Shown here: positions 43,338 through 52,403 of the stretch, one piece after another
Position numbering within the stretch: the first letter of the stretch is position 1
Layout of the letters: each line of letters begins with the position of its first letter
Source of the DNA: an uncultured Aquimarina sp.
GTDB taxonomy: Bacteria > Bacteroidota > Bacteroidia > Flavobacteriales > Flavobacteriaceae
NCBI GenBank assembly: GCA_947501475.1
Contig: CANMWA010000010.1
Span: 62,001 to 126,000, forward strand
DNA length: 64,000 nt
Direction of reading: 5' to 3'
The notes under the pieces: generated by a model
Databases searched by the model: none
Told to the model about the DNA's origin: nothing
Seen by the model: the letters and a program-made list of their open reading frames with translations, nothing else
Position numbers and translations under genes: made by a program

Positions 43338-45116
43338 ATGAGCTTACAACAAACCATTTCAGAAAACGTAAAAACTGCTATTCATACGTTATATAATGCT
43401 AACCTAGAATCTGTTGAGTTTCAGGCTACTCGAAAAGAGTTTGAAGGAGATATAACAGTTGTTGTTTTTCCTATGTTGAGAGTTGTAAAAGGTAATCCTG
43501 TACAAATAGGTGAAGCTATAGGTAGTTTTTTGGTAGAAAATATAAAAGAAGTTATAGCTTACAATGTTGTAAAAGGTTTTTTAAATCTTGTGATTTCTGA
43601 TTCATATTATCTTGATTTTTTTGCTGCTGCTAAAAAAGAAAAACAATTTGGTTTTGTATCTCTTAAAGAAGGTGAAAAAGCAGTAATGGTAGAATATTCT
43701 TCTCCAAACACGAATAAACCTTTACACTTAGGGCATATAAGAAATATTCTTTTAGGACACTCGGTAGCCGAAATTATTAAAGCTAGTGGTAAAAAAGTTT
43801 ACAAAACTCAGATCATCAATGATAGAGGTATACATATTTGTAAATCTATGCTTGCCTGGCAACGATATGGTAAAGGTGACACACCTGAGTCTACCGGATT
43901 AAAAGGCGATAAATTTGTGGGTAATTACTATGTGAAATTTGATCAAATATATAAAGAACAAATTGCAGAAGGTATCGCTGGAGGAAAAACCGAGGAAGAA
44001 GCTAAAAAAGAAGCAGAAATTTTGATTGCAGCCCAAGAAATGCTTCGTAAATGGGAAGCTAGTGATGATCAAGTAGTACAACTATGGGAGAAGATGAATG
44101 GATGGGTATATGATGGTTTTGAACAAACATATAAGACCTTGGGAGTTGATTTTGATAGCTACTATTATGAAAGTAATACATACTTATTAGGAAAAGACAA
44201 TATAGAAGAAGGTTTGTCTAAAGGTGTTTTCTTTAAAAAAGAAGATGGTTCTGTTTGGTGTGATCTTACCGAAGATGGCCTTGATGAAAAATTGGTATTG
44301 CGAAGTGATGGGACAGCTGTATATATGACACAAGATATAGGAACAGCAATACAAAGGGTTAAAGATAATCCCGATGTTGGAGGGATGATCTATATCGTGG
44401 GTAATGAGCAAGATTACCATTTTAAAGTATTGTTTTTAATCCTAAAGAAGTTAGGGTATGATTGGGCTAAAAATTTACACCATCTTAGCTATGGAATGGT
44501 AGATTTGCCTAGTGGAAAAATGAAGAGTAGAGAAGGTACTGTTGTAGATGCAGATGATTTAGTTGTTGAAATGGAAGAAACTGCTGGCGAAATATCTAAA
44601 GAATTAGGAAAATTAGAAGGATATACCGATAATGAAAGAAATGAAATATACAAAATAATTGGATCTGGAGCCTTAAAATATTTTATTCTAAAAGTTGATC
44701 CTAAAAAAAGAATACTCTTTAATCCTTCAGAATCTGTAGATTTCCAGGGTAATACAGGGCCTTTTATACAATATACTTATGCTCGAATACAAGCAATTTT
44801 GCGAAAAGCAGATTTTGATTGGAGTAAAACAATAGTAGATATCGAACTGCATGAAAAAGAAAAAGAACTGATAAAACAATTAGAACTTTATCCTGAGGTT
44901 ATCCAGAATGCAGCAAATGATCTTAGCCCAGCTATCATTTCAAATTATACATATGATTTAGTTAAAAGTTACAATTCATTCTTTCAAAATGTATCCATAT
45001 TTGGCGCAGATTCAGAAATAGAAAAATTGTTTAGAATACAACTTTCGGATTTAGTAGGTAGTACAATACAATCTGCTTTTAGACTTTTAGGAATTAAAGT
45101 TCCTGATCGGATGTAA
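43338..45116 (+). CDS. argS: Arginyl-tRNA synthetase
   Basis: 592 residues from the ATG at 43338 (MSLQQTISENVKTAIHTLY). The frame extends 21 codons upstream through a hairpin, and that part is not family-like. Class I synthetase: HIGH motif HLGH at 130-133 within SSPNTNKPLHLGHIRN, a KMSKS counterpart GKMKSREGTVV, and the C-terminal DALR anticodon-binding domain. Charges tRNA-Arg in the cytoplasm. Length is normal. Confidence 0.97.
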   Translation: MSLQQTISENVKTAIHTLYNANLESVEFQATRKEFEGDITVVVFPMLRVVKGNPVQIGEAIGSFLVENIKEVIAYNVVKGFLNLVISDSYYLDFFAAAKKEKQFGFVSLKEGEKAVMVEYSSPNTNKPLHLGHIRNILLGHSVAEIIKASGKKVYKTQIINDRGIHICKSMLAWQRYGKGDTPESTGLKGDKFVGNYYVKFDQIYKEQIAEGIAGGKTEEEAKKEAEILIAAQEMLRKWEASDDQVVQLWEKMNGWVYDGFEQTYKTLGVDFDSYYYESNTYLLGKDNIEEGLSKGVFFKKEDGSVWCDLTEDGLDEKLVLRSDGTAVYMTQDIGTAIQRVKDNPDVGGMIYIVGNEQDYHFKVLFLILKKLGYDWAKNLHHLSYGMVDLPSGKMKSREGTVVDADDLVVEMEETAGEISKELGKLEGYTDNERNEIYKIIGSGALKYFILKVDPKKRILFNPSESVDFQGNTGPFIQYTYARIQAILRKADFDWSKTIVDIELHEKEKELIKQLELYPEVIQNAANDLSPAIISNYTYDLVKSYNSFFQNVSIFGADSEIEKLFRIQLSDLVGSTIQSAFRLLGIKVPDRM

Positions 45117-45263
45117 CATGATCAACCATAATAATGGTATTTAAATCAATACTGTATGTAATAAAGTGATGTACAGCGATTTATTGTTCATTTCGTCTAA
45201 AAAACCGAGTAAAAATTAAACTATAATTGTTGTATTAGTAATTGATTTTTTTATTTTAGTAAT

Positions 45264-45737
45264 ATGAAGTATCAGATAGCCAAGGCAACAAGTAGTGATT
45301 TACCACTTATGCAGCGTTTGTTTTATCAAACGGTAACCAACTATGGCTCAAAGATATTTACAAAAGATGAAATCAAAATATATTCGAGATTAGCCACTAA
45401 TAAAATATATTGGCTTAATAAATTTGAGAACGCTTATATTTATAATGCTAAATTAAATGGAGAGATTATAGGTTCTTTTTCGATGAGTGCTAGTGGTAAT
45501 ATAGAGTATGTATTTGTGCATCAAAATTATCAAGGACAAGGTATTGCCAAAAATTTGTATCGTACTATAGAAGAAGTTGCACGAAACTCAAATATAACTA
45601 CGCTTACCACTCAAATAAATTTACTAACTAGATTGTTTTTTGAAAATCAAGGATTTGATATTGTAAAAAACGCAGTAAAAGTAGTTGGAGGTGAAGAGGT
45701 GATTAGCTATAGCGGCATAAAACACCTCAAAAATTAA
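45264..45737 (+). CDS. GNAT family N-acetyltransferase
   Basis: 157 residues. Acetyl-CoA-binding motif A with QGQGIA at 90-95 after the strand NIEYVFVHQNY; motif B region LFFENQGF. The substrate is unknown; GNAT enzymes acetylate amines on small molecules, antibiotics or proteins. Convergent with the TonB-dependent receptor gene; the two stop regions overlap by 11 bases. Confidence 0.88.
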   Translation: MKYQIAKATSSDLPLMQRLFYQTVTNYGSKIFTKDEIKIYSRLATNKIYWLNKFENAYIYNAKLNGEIIGSFSMSASGNIEYVFVHQNYQGQGIAKNLYRTIEEVARNSNITTLTTQINLLTRLFFENQGFDIVKNAVKVVGGEEVISYSGIKHLKN

Positions 45738-48240
45738 CTCTAAAATTAATATTAGGAGTAAAACCTAATCCTTGTTGTCGAATTTCTTCAATCGTATCCT
45801 CAGAGTTTATTCTATAGTAGTTGTTTACAGTATTTTCTTGATTTAGAATATTCCATATCGAGATACCAACCAAACCATCAATTTTTTTAGACATTTTAAA
45901 AGTATAAGTTGCAGAAGTATCCCACCTGATATAGTCTTCTAAAAAACTACTATTGGGATCTTGGTAATTGATACTGTTATTTATCGTTTGGTTGCCTGAT
46001 ATAGGCTGTGTGGTCGGTTTGCCGCTATGCCAAGTGATCCCTGTAGAAAATTTTAAACCCTTTAGAGAGTATGCCAAAGCAAAATTAATTTGATGCCTTA
46101 TGTCGATATTATTAGGAAAATCATTTTTGTTTAATTGACTAAAAGTGTAATTGTTTTTTGCATAAGAATAACTAAACCAAGTGCTAAATTTTTCAAACCG
46201 TTTATTGATTAAAAAATCGAGGCCTCTAACAGTATATTCTCCGTGATCTTGTATAAATTCAAATTGATTTTGAAACCCTTGACTTTGCGAAATAATACCA
46301 TCAACATGCTTATAGTAACCTTCAGTACTAATCAACCAATTATTGTGATTGTAACTTAATCCAAGTGATACTTGTTGGCTTTTTATAATAGGAATATCTT
46401 GATCATTAGATAGTACCCATTTTCTGTTTTCTATTCCTAAAAAATCATTTTGAGATTCTATAACTTGAGAGGTCACTTGGCTTTTTAATTCACCAAGAAT
46501 CTCGAAAGTAAAACGGTTATTAAATTTGTGATTAAAGCTTACCCTAGGCTCAAAAAGCGAAGAATTAAACTTATCAAAATGATTAAATCGCACACCTATA
46601 TTTAAATGAGTATTACTGTCTTTTGACTTATACTCTGTCTCTGTAAAAAAACTATTTGTACGAATTACTTCTTTGGTAAAATCCCTAAAAGTTGGATTGT
46701 TTACATCTTTTAGGTTTATAATACCCGTTTCATTAAACTGATATCCTGTTTTTAAATTAAAAGTTGAGTTTAACTTGATAAGGCTATTCAATTTTAAACC
46801 ATTTTCTATAACCTCATTTTGTTGTAGTAAACGTTGGTTATTTAAAATATCAGAATTAATTGCCTCTAGATCATATTTTGTTCCATAAACGATGAGTTCG
46901 CTTTTGATAATATCATTCCAGTTTCTATAATGAGATATGCTTGCTGCGCTATTATTTTGCTTAGCATTACTTTCTCTAGAAACGTTAACCTCGTTAATTA
47001 ATGCATTTTCCTGAAAGATTAAATTATTTCTAATGATTAATGCATTTATTTTTAATAAATCTTTATTAGTTACTTGATATAACCATCGAAAACTCGCATC
47101 ATAAAAAGAAAATTCATCATCGGTATTGAAAATATTTTCTGTCCGGGCAACAACTTCAGAATCTTGAAAAGCTTTATCAAAAAATTGCTTGTATGTAGGT
47201 GTTTCTAGTACTTCACTAATTGATTTCCTCGCTGATAGTTGAAGAGAAGACTTTTTACTCAAAGGCACATCAATATATCCGTCAACACTTATCATATTTA
47301 CACCAATACCGACATCTGGTTTTTGATTAATTTCATTAGTTGTATTCATAGAAATAACACTAGAAACTCCATCCCCATAAGTAGCGCTACTACCATTTTT
47401 TATGAGCTGAACGTTTTTTGTGAGATATGGGTTAAAAGCTGATATTAGGCCAAAAAAATGCCCGGATTGATACATTTTAATACCATCCCATAAAATTAAA
47501 TTTTGGTCATTAGTTCCTCCTCTTACGTTGATATCAGATACTGTTTCTTCAACGCTTAGGATTCCAGGTAATGCTTGTAAAGTTTGTAATAAATCGGGTT
47601 CGATTAATCCTGGGAGTATTCCAAAATCGGTATAGTCAATAATAGTACTACCATCAGATTTCTTATTGATTCCCTTTACCAGGTAATTATTAAGAATTAC
47701 TTCGCTTAAATATTGAACTTCTGGAATTAGAATAATATTTTTACAGGGTTTGTCAAGAAGGCTTTTAGTGCTTAGTATTTGTGTTTTATAACCAATGAAA
47801 TTAATTTTTATAAGCCCATTAATATTTTCTACTTTCAGTTTGAATTCTCCATTTTGATTACTTACAGATGCATTGTTCTCTGATTGTATTGTTGCACCAG
47901 TTATTAGTTTGTTATCGATTGATGTTAAAACTCCACATATTTCATGCTCTTGAGGTGTAAGACTCAAAACTATATTTGTTTTATCTAAAAAAGTGAAATC
48001 AAGAGGAGTATTGTTGTTGAGGTATTCTATCGTATCTTCAAGGTTCAATGATTCTGATGGCTTTTGTAAAGCAATTTTTTGTATATCGACATCTGCATAT
48101 GAGAAGGTACAATTATATTTTTTCTGAACTTGATTTAATATTGAAAGAAGTGATGAGGTATCTTGTGCAGACTGTGAATAAGCCTGATAAAATGTAAAAA
48201 AAAGAACGATAAGTAAAGTTGTGATTTTGGTTTTGATCAC
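45727..48240 (-). CDS. FecA-like TonB-dependent receptor with STN domain
   Basis: 837 residues. Signal peptide 1-22 (YQAYS/Q), secretin/TonB N-terminal (STN) signalling domain at about 28-95, carboxypeptidase-like domain at about 100-175, plug with NVRGGTNDQNLILWDG and SSATYGDGVSSVISM, and a barrel ending in NFRVNF. The STN domain touches a FecR anti-sigma protein, and fecR- and fecI-like genes precede it directly (four-base overlap with fecR), so it reports ligand binding to the sigma factor. No SusD partner. Ligand unknown; siderophores or small peptides are possible. Confidence 0.92.
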   Translation of the reverse strand: MIKTKITTLLIVLFFTFYQAYSQSAQDTSSLLSILNQVQKKYNCTFSYADVDIQKIALQKPSESLNLEDTIEYLNNNTPLDFTFLDKTNIVLSLTPQEHEICGVLTSIDNKLITGATIQSENNASVSNQNGEFKLKVENINGLIKINFIGYKTQILSTKSLLDKPCKNIILIPEVQYLSEVILNNYLVKGINKKSDGSTIIDYTDFGILPGLIEPDLLQTLQALPGILSVEETVSDINVRGGTNDQNLILWDGIKMYQSGHFFGLISAFNPYLTKNVQLIKNGSSATYGDGVSSVISMNTTNEINQKPDVGIGVNMISVDGYIDVPLSKKSSLQLSARKSISEVLETPTYKQFFDKAFQDSEVVARTENIFNTDDEFSFYDASFRWLYQVTNKDLLKINALIIRNNLIFQENALINEVNVSRESNAKQNNSAASISHYRNWNDIIKSELIVYGTKYDLEAINSDILNNQRLLQQNEVIENGLKLNSLIKLNSTFNLKTGYQFNETGIINLKDVNNPTFRDFTKEVIRTNSFFTETEYKSKDSNTHLNIGVRFNHFDKFNSSLFEPRVSFNHKFNNRFTFEILGELKSQVTSQVIESQNDFLGIENRKWVLSNDQDIPIIKSQQVSLGLSYNHNNWLISTEGYYKHVDGIISQSQGFQNQFEFIQDHGEYTVRGLDFLINKRFEKFSTWFSYSYAKNNYTFSQLNKNDFPNNIDIRHQINFALAYSLKGLKFSTGITWHSGKPTTQPISGNQTINNSINYQDPNSSFLEDYIRWDTSATYTFKMSKKIDGLVGISIWNILNQENTVNNYYRINSEDTIEEIRQQGLGFTPNINFRVNF

Positions 48241-49148
48241 TCTTTGTTTAAGGTTATATTGTTGTCATTAATCTCATATTTCAAACGCATAGGTATGGTT
48301 ATAGATTGTAATGCTGTTTGAATATTTGAATGTACAAAATTACCAGTAAACAGTTTGTTTAGATCAATATTTTTTGCTGTAATTGTTACATTATATTGTC
48401 TTTCGAACTCTTTTAGAATATATGTATAGGGGGTGCTAGAAAAAACACTTCGATTCTGCATCCACTCTGGAGTTTTTGCTAAAGTTTTGATATCTTGAGT
48501 TTTATTTTGCAGTACTCTAAATATTTTTCCAGGTGCTAACCTTATTGTTTTATTTTTATGAGAAACGCTTACTAGTCCTTCATAACATGTCACTTCAAAA
48601 TAATCTTTTCGTTGTTTTACATTGAATTCGGTTCCTAGAACACTAATTATCCCCGAAGCGGTATGAACATCAAAAGTTTTTCCTTTTGCAACTTTAAAGT
48701 ATGCTTCTCCATTTAGTTTAATTTTACGATGCTTATTCCATTTTTTTTTCTTGTAAGTAATAGAGGAGCGCGAATTAAGAGTAACCATAGATTGATCTGG
48801 TAACTCTACCGAAGTTTTCTGACTTGCAAGAGTAGTAATTTTTTCAGAATTACTATAGAATATGGCAAAATACGTGCCTATGCTCATTACAACAATAGCC
48901 GCTATTCTTAAAAAGTAATGTATAGTAGATGATTTTGCCGATATTTGTGATTTTGTCTGATTAGAAATATTGTTATTTAAATCTAGCAATTCTTGCTGAG
49001 CATCATAGGCGGGTGCTTTAAATTTTTGTGCAGTTTCAGAAATTTTCGCATAAGAATCATAGGCGTCTAATTTCTTAAACGCCTTAGATTGAGTTTGTGT
49101 TAATGGTTCATGATCTAACCATTTTTTTATGAGATCCTTCTTTTTCAT
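48237..49148 (-). CDS. FecR family anti-sigma factor
   Basis: 303 residues. Cytoplasmic N-terminal part (1-75) expected to hold the sigma factor, one membrane helix at about 79-98, then the periplasmic FecR domain (LPDQSMVTLNSRS at 116-128, LNGEAYFKV at 145-153, GTEFNV at 172-177) and a C-terminal DUF4974-like part (FTGNFVHSNIQTALQSI). It relays the state of the outer-membrane receptor to the sigma factor. It overlaps the receptor gene by four bases and follows the sigma gene by 54. Confidence 0.94.
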   Translation of the reverse strand: MKKKDLIKKWLDHEPLTQTQSKAFKKLDAYDSYAKISETAQKFKAPAYDAQQELLDLNNNISNQTKSQISAKSSTIHYFLRIAAIVVMSIGTYFAIFYSNSEKITTLASQKTSVELPDQSMVTLNSRSSITYKKKKWNKHRKIKLNGEAYFKVAKGKTFDVHTASGIISVLGTEFNVKQRKDYFEVTCYEGLVSVSHKNKTIRLAPGKIFRVLQNKTQDIKTLAKTPEWMQNRSVFSSTPYTYILKEFERQYNVTITAKNIDLNKLFTGNFVHSNIQTALQSITIPMRLKYEINDNNITLNKE

Positions 49149-49202
49149 AGCAAGATTTCTATGTATATAACAATCATAGGTTATAAATTCCTACCCTACG
49201 TT

Positions 49203-49718
49203 TTAAATTCCTTCAATTTCTTTTCTCAATTTTTCTAGCGCACCGTATATTCTTTTTTCTACAGCTTTTCTAGAGATTCCCAGATGTTCTGCAATTTCTT
49301 TATGCTTTTTACCTTCTATTCGATTTAATAAAAAAGCGACTCTTTGAGGCTCGGTAAGGTTTGATAAAGCATTTTGATACTTTTGTAAGTATTCTTTTTC
49401 TTCTAGAATAAATTGTGGGTTTTCATTAGTACTATCTTTATGATCAATTTGCTGAAATTTTAATTTTATCTTATTATGTTTTAGCTGATTTAATGTTAAG
49501 TTGTTGGCAACTGTATAAAGAAAATTTTTTGCTTTTTGAAATGGTACTTTCTTGCAGTTTTCCCATAACTTTATATATGCCTCTTGCACTTTATCTTTAG
49601 GATTAATATGCTCACCATACTTGTAATATATAAAATTATGTAGCTCTTCAGAGTGTTTTTTAAAAAGTTCTTCAAACAACTTTTCGTCACAAACATTCTC
49701 GTATAGATCTTTTGGCAT
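49203..49718 (-). CDS. ECF sigma-70 factor (FecI-like)
   Basis: 171 residues with two sigma regions only. Region 2 at about 20-85 (DKVQEAYIKLWENC, NFLYTVANNLTLNQLKH) binds core polymerase and the -10 element. Region 4 at about 113-167 has the helix-turn-helix KHKEIAEHLGISRKAVEKRI. First gene of the sigma, anti-sigma, receptor operon. Expected to drive its own operon and perhaps the two divergent lipoprotein genes, which is inference. Confidence 0.94.
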   Translation of the reverse strand: MPKDLYENVCDEKLFEELFKKHSEELHNFIYYKYGEHINPKDKVQEAYIKLWENCKKVPFQKAKNFLYTVANNLTLNQLKHNKIKLKFQQIDHKDSTNENPQFILEEKEYLQKYQNALSNLTEPQRVAFLLNRIEGKKHKEIAEHLGISRKAVEKRIYGALEKLRKEIEGI

Positions 49719-49814
49719 TATTAGTTTTTTTTGTTAAAATTAGAAAAAAATAGCAGGAGTGAGTAGGAATTATCTTCTGTATGTTGTTTTAATTTAAAAT
49801 AAAATGTTGGAGAT

Positions 49815-50489
49815 ATGAAAATACAAAAAAGAAATTGGATGGTGTGTTTCTTTGTATGCGGAATGATTTTACTTTCCTCATGTCAAAAAGAAGAAAGAGA
49901 ATTTATAGATCCTAATACCGACAATACCATTCCTAGAGATTCGCAATTGGCTAAGTTGATGAAGAATGTAGTTATTCATGATGGTTCTTTTGATGATATT
50001 ATAGATCAAGGTAATTGTTTTAGTATTAATTTACCTTATTCGGTGGTATTGAACAAAGAAGTATTTACAATTACTAAACTCGATGACTATGCATCTATTT
50101 TGGTATCAGATGTTGTCGAAATTCAATTTCCGATACGTATTACTTTAGCTGATCATACAGAGAGAGCTGTAGCCAATGATGCTGAATTAAAAACTTTTAC
50201 AAAAGATTGTATGGCAAATGATGATGATATAGAGTGTATTGATTTTAAATACCCAATTCTTTTATCGACTTTTGATAGTGTTACAAATCAATTAAAAACT
50301 TTAGAAGTAAATCATGATGCTCAGATGTTTGAGTTTATGTCTAATGTAAAGAATACAGTTTCAGTTAGTATTAATTACCCTATAGATCTTTTATTACACA
50401 ACGGGCAAAGTATAGATGCACAACATAACAGTGAATTGCTTAGTGCAATTACAGAGGTATCTAATGCTTGTGATGAAAATGATAATTGA
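49815..50489 (+). CDS. Lipoprotein of unknown function, divergent from the sigma operon
   Basis: 224 residues with lipobox Cys23 (LLSSC) after a hydrophobic segment starting WMVCFFVCGMI. The mature part contains paired cysteines (QGNCFSINLPYSVV, KDCMANDDDIECIDF) and several FPI or YPI strands, suggesting a beta-domain with disulfides on the cell surface. I recognise no named family. It starts 96 bases from the divergent sigma gene and ends at its own terminator. Confidence 0.82.
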   Translation: MKIQKRNWMVCFFVCGMILLSSCQKEEREFIDPNTDNTIPRDSQLAKLMKNVVIHDGSFDDIIDQGNCFSINLPYSVVLNKEVFTITKLDDYASILVSDVVEIQFPIRITLADHTERAVANDAELKTFTKDCMANDDDIECIDFKYPILLSTFDSVTNQLKTLEVNHDAQMFEFMSNVKNTVSVSINYPIDLLLHNGQSIDAQHNSELLSAITEVSNACDENDN

Positions 50490-50513
50490 TTAATTTTTTA
50501 TACTTTTAACACG

Positions 50514-50544
50514 AAGAACTGCTATAACTAGTGGTTCTTTTTTT
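50514..50544 (+). terminator. Terminator after the divergent lipoprotein gene
   Basis: AAGAACTGCT pairs with AGTGGTTCTT (10 pairs, two wobbles, loop ATAACT) and runs into T residues, 24 bases after the stop. It separates the gene from the fasciclin gene downstream. Confidence 0.85.
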
Positions 50545-50553
50545 GTTCAATAT

Positions 50554-50571
50554 TTTAACTTAAAAGTTAAA
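50554..50571. repeat. Inverted repeat upstream of the fasciclin gene
   Basis: TTTAACTT and AAGTTAAA face each other across two A residues; too close for a hairpin loop, so a protein-binding site on DNA is the possible reading. It lies 91 bases before the chosen start codon. Confidence 0.35.
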
Positions 50572-50661
50572 CAAAAAGTTAAAGTAATGCTAAAATCAAG
50601 TTCAAGGGTTCGATTTTTATTTAGTAGATTGTTTAACCATCAAACAATAAATTTAAAAACC

Positions 50662-52050
50662 ATGAAAATTAAAAACATCTTTAAAACAGCTTTTATAGCA
50701 TTATTCATTACTACCATATATTCTTGTAGTGATGATGATGATACTACTTTTGGGGGACAAGAAGCCGATACCTCAATAGCTGCATTTGTTTCTGGATCTT
50801 CAGACTATTCTTCTCTTTTGGCTGCACTACAAAAAGCAGAATTAGTAGAAACATTATCAGGCGAAGGCAATTTTACCGTATTTGCACCCAATGATGATGC
50901 TTTTGCTGAATTCTTAGGAGACACTCCACTAGATGATGTTCCGGCAGATGTATTAAAAGAGATATTATTAAATCATGTACTAGGAAAAAAAGCTACTGCT
51001 ACTGATCTATCAACTGGATATGAGAGTAACCTTGCTGGTTTTAGTACTTATGTGAATAAAACTGATGATGGGGGAGTTACAATCAACGGAGATATAGAAG
51101 TGACTAGTGCAAACATTGATCGATCAAATGGAGTAATTCACGCAGTAAATAAAGTAATTGCACAACCAACATTATTAACATTTGTCACTGCTGATCCTAA
51201 TTTGTCTTCGCTAGCTACTGTAGCAACAGATAATAGTGCTACTGTAATTAGTGAGTTGGGCAAAGATGGTGGAAGTTTAACATTATTAGCTCCGGATAAT
51301 GCAGCATTTACTGATTTAGGGGATATTTCTGGGCTTACAACTGCACAAATAGAACAAGTGTTACTGAATCATGCTATTACAGGAAGTTTACAATCTACAG
51401 ATTTATCAACTGGATATGGTAATACATTAGCTACTTATGGTACAACTACAAACAATTTAAGTATTTATATTAATACTGCTGATGGAGTGGTGTTTAATGG
51501 TATATCTACAGTAACTACTGCAAATGTGGTTGCAACAAATGGTGTAATGCATATTGTAGATAAAGTAATCACATTGCCTACTGTTGTTACTTTTGCTGTT
51601 GCAGACGATAATTTTTCGACATTAGAGACTGCATTAACTACATTGACTATGATGACTCCTTTTGAAAAAATTTTAGCAAGAACAGAAGGTATGAATATGG
51701 ATGGTTTTGATCCTGGTTTTACCGTCTTTGCACCAACCAATGCTGCATTTACAGCGGTTGGAGATTTACCAGCTGAAGGCCCGTTAACTACTATATTATT
51801 ACATCATGTGATTGATGCTTCAAATATTAGATCTAGTGATTTAAGTGATGGTCTTGTTACTCCCGCTACGTTAGAAGGAAGTACATTAACAGTCACTATT
51901 CCTGGAACAAATGAGGCGGTAGCAAATCTAACTGACAGTTCTGGTAATTCAGATATCGAAATCATAGCAGTAGACGTACAGGCTTCTAATGGAGTAATCC
52001 ACGCAATAAATAAAGTTTTGATTCCAGCAACGCCACCGACACTGCAATAA
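50662..52050 (+). CDS. Fasciclin-domain surface lipoprotein
   Basis: 462 residues from the ATG at 50662, which opens into a lipoprotein signal (MKIKNIFKTAFIALFI, lipobox Cys22); the frame extends 25 codons upstream without such a signal. Three FAS1 domains in tandem (about 37-170, 171-305 and 306-455), each with the NFTVFAPNDDAF-type and NGVIHAVNKVI-type boxes. FAS1 domains serve adhesion or matrix binding at the cell surface. The third domain carries an insertion of about 15 residues (around FEKILARTEGMNMDGFD) before its first box. Ends at a terminator (52184-52229). Confidence 0.92.
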   Translation: MKIKNIFKTAFIALFITTIYSCSDDDDTTFGGQEADTSIAAFVSGSSDYSSLLAALQKAELVETLSGEGNFTVFAPNDDAFAEFLGDTPLDDVPADVLKEILLNHVLGKKATATDLSTGYESNLAGFSTYVNKTDDGGVTINGDIEVTSANIDRSNGVIHAVNKVIAQPTLLTFVTADPNLSSLATVATDNSATVISELGKDGGSLTLLAPDNAAFTDLGDISGLTTAQIEQVLLNHAITGSLQSTDLSTGYGNTLATYGTTTNNLSIYINTADGVVFNGISTVTTANVVATNGVMHIVDKVITLPTVVTFAVADDNFSTLETALTTLTMMTPFEKILARTEGMNMDGFDPGFTVFAPTNAAFTAVGDLPAEGPLTTILLHHVIDASNIRSSDLSDGLVTPATLEGSTLTVTIPGTNEAVANLTDSSGNSDIEIIAVDVQASNGVIHAINKVLIPATPPTLQ

Positions 52051-52183
52051 TACTATAATACTATGAGTTCTATTGCAGGTATTGAAATTGAAGTTTTAAA
52101 CGTATTGTGCATGTAATTGATAGAATTCTAATTCGATCATTATTTACATTACATTATAAAAGTAAAAACTTAAAGTAATTTTT

Positions 52184-52229
52184 AACGATCAGGAAGAGTA
52201 TATACAAGATTCTTTCTGATCGTTTTTTT
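52184..52229 (+). terminator. Terminator of the fasciclin gene
   Basis: AACGATCAG (52184-52192) pairs with CTGATCGTT (52216-52224), with further weaker pairing inside (GAAGA with TCTTT), followed by T residues. The 133 bases between stop codon and stem are unusually long. Confidence 0.8.
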
Positions 52230-52320
52230 ATACAAATTTTCTTGAGAATGTAATAATGGTCAACATTTTCTATAATAATTTATGGTTTAATAAGGATTCT
52301 ATAATTCTATAATTTCATCC

Positions 52321-52351
52321 TTTATTTATACACATCAAATCCTTAAATTTG
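52321..52351 (+). promoter_or_regulatory. ffh promoter
   Basis: TTTA at 52321-52324, 19 bases, TAAATTTG at 52344-52351. The -7 box is perfect, the -33 box has one mismatch, and the spacing is ideal. The start codon of ffh is 52 bases downstream. Confidence 0.7.
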
Positions 52352-52403
52352 CACCTATCTATCGATAAGGATAGTCTTTGTATAAAAACAGAAAATATAT
52401 TAT

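Larger units (their letters stand above)
52051..52403. other. 353-base gap between the fasciclin gene and ffh
   Basis: The first 130 bases after the stop show nothing recognisable. Then come the fasciclin terminator (52184-52229), about 90 AT-rich bases, and the ffh promoter (52321-52351). Confidence 0.65.
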
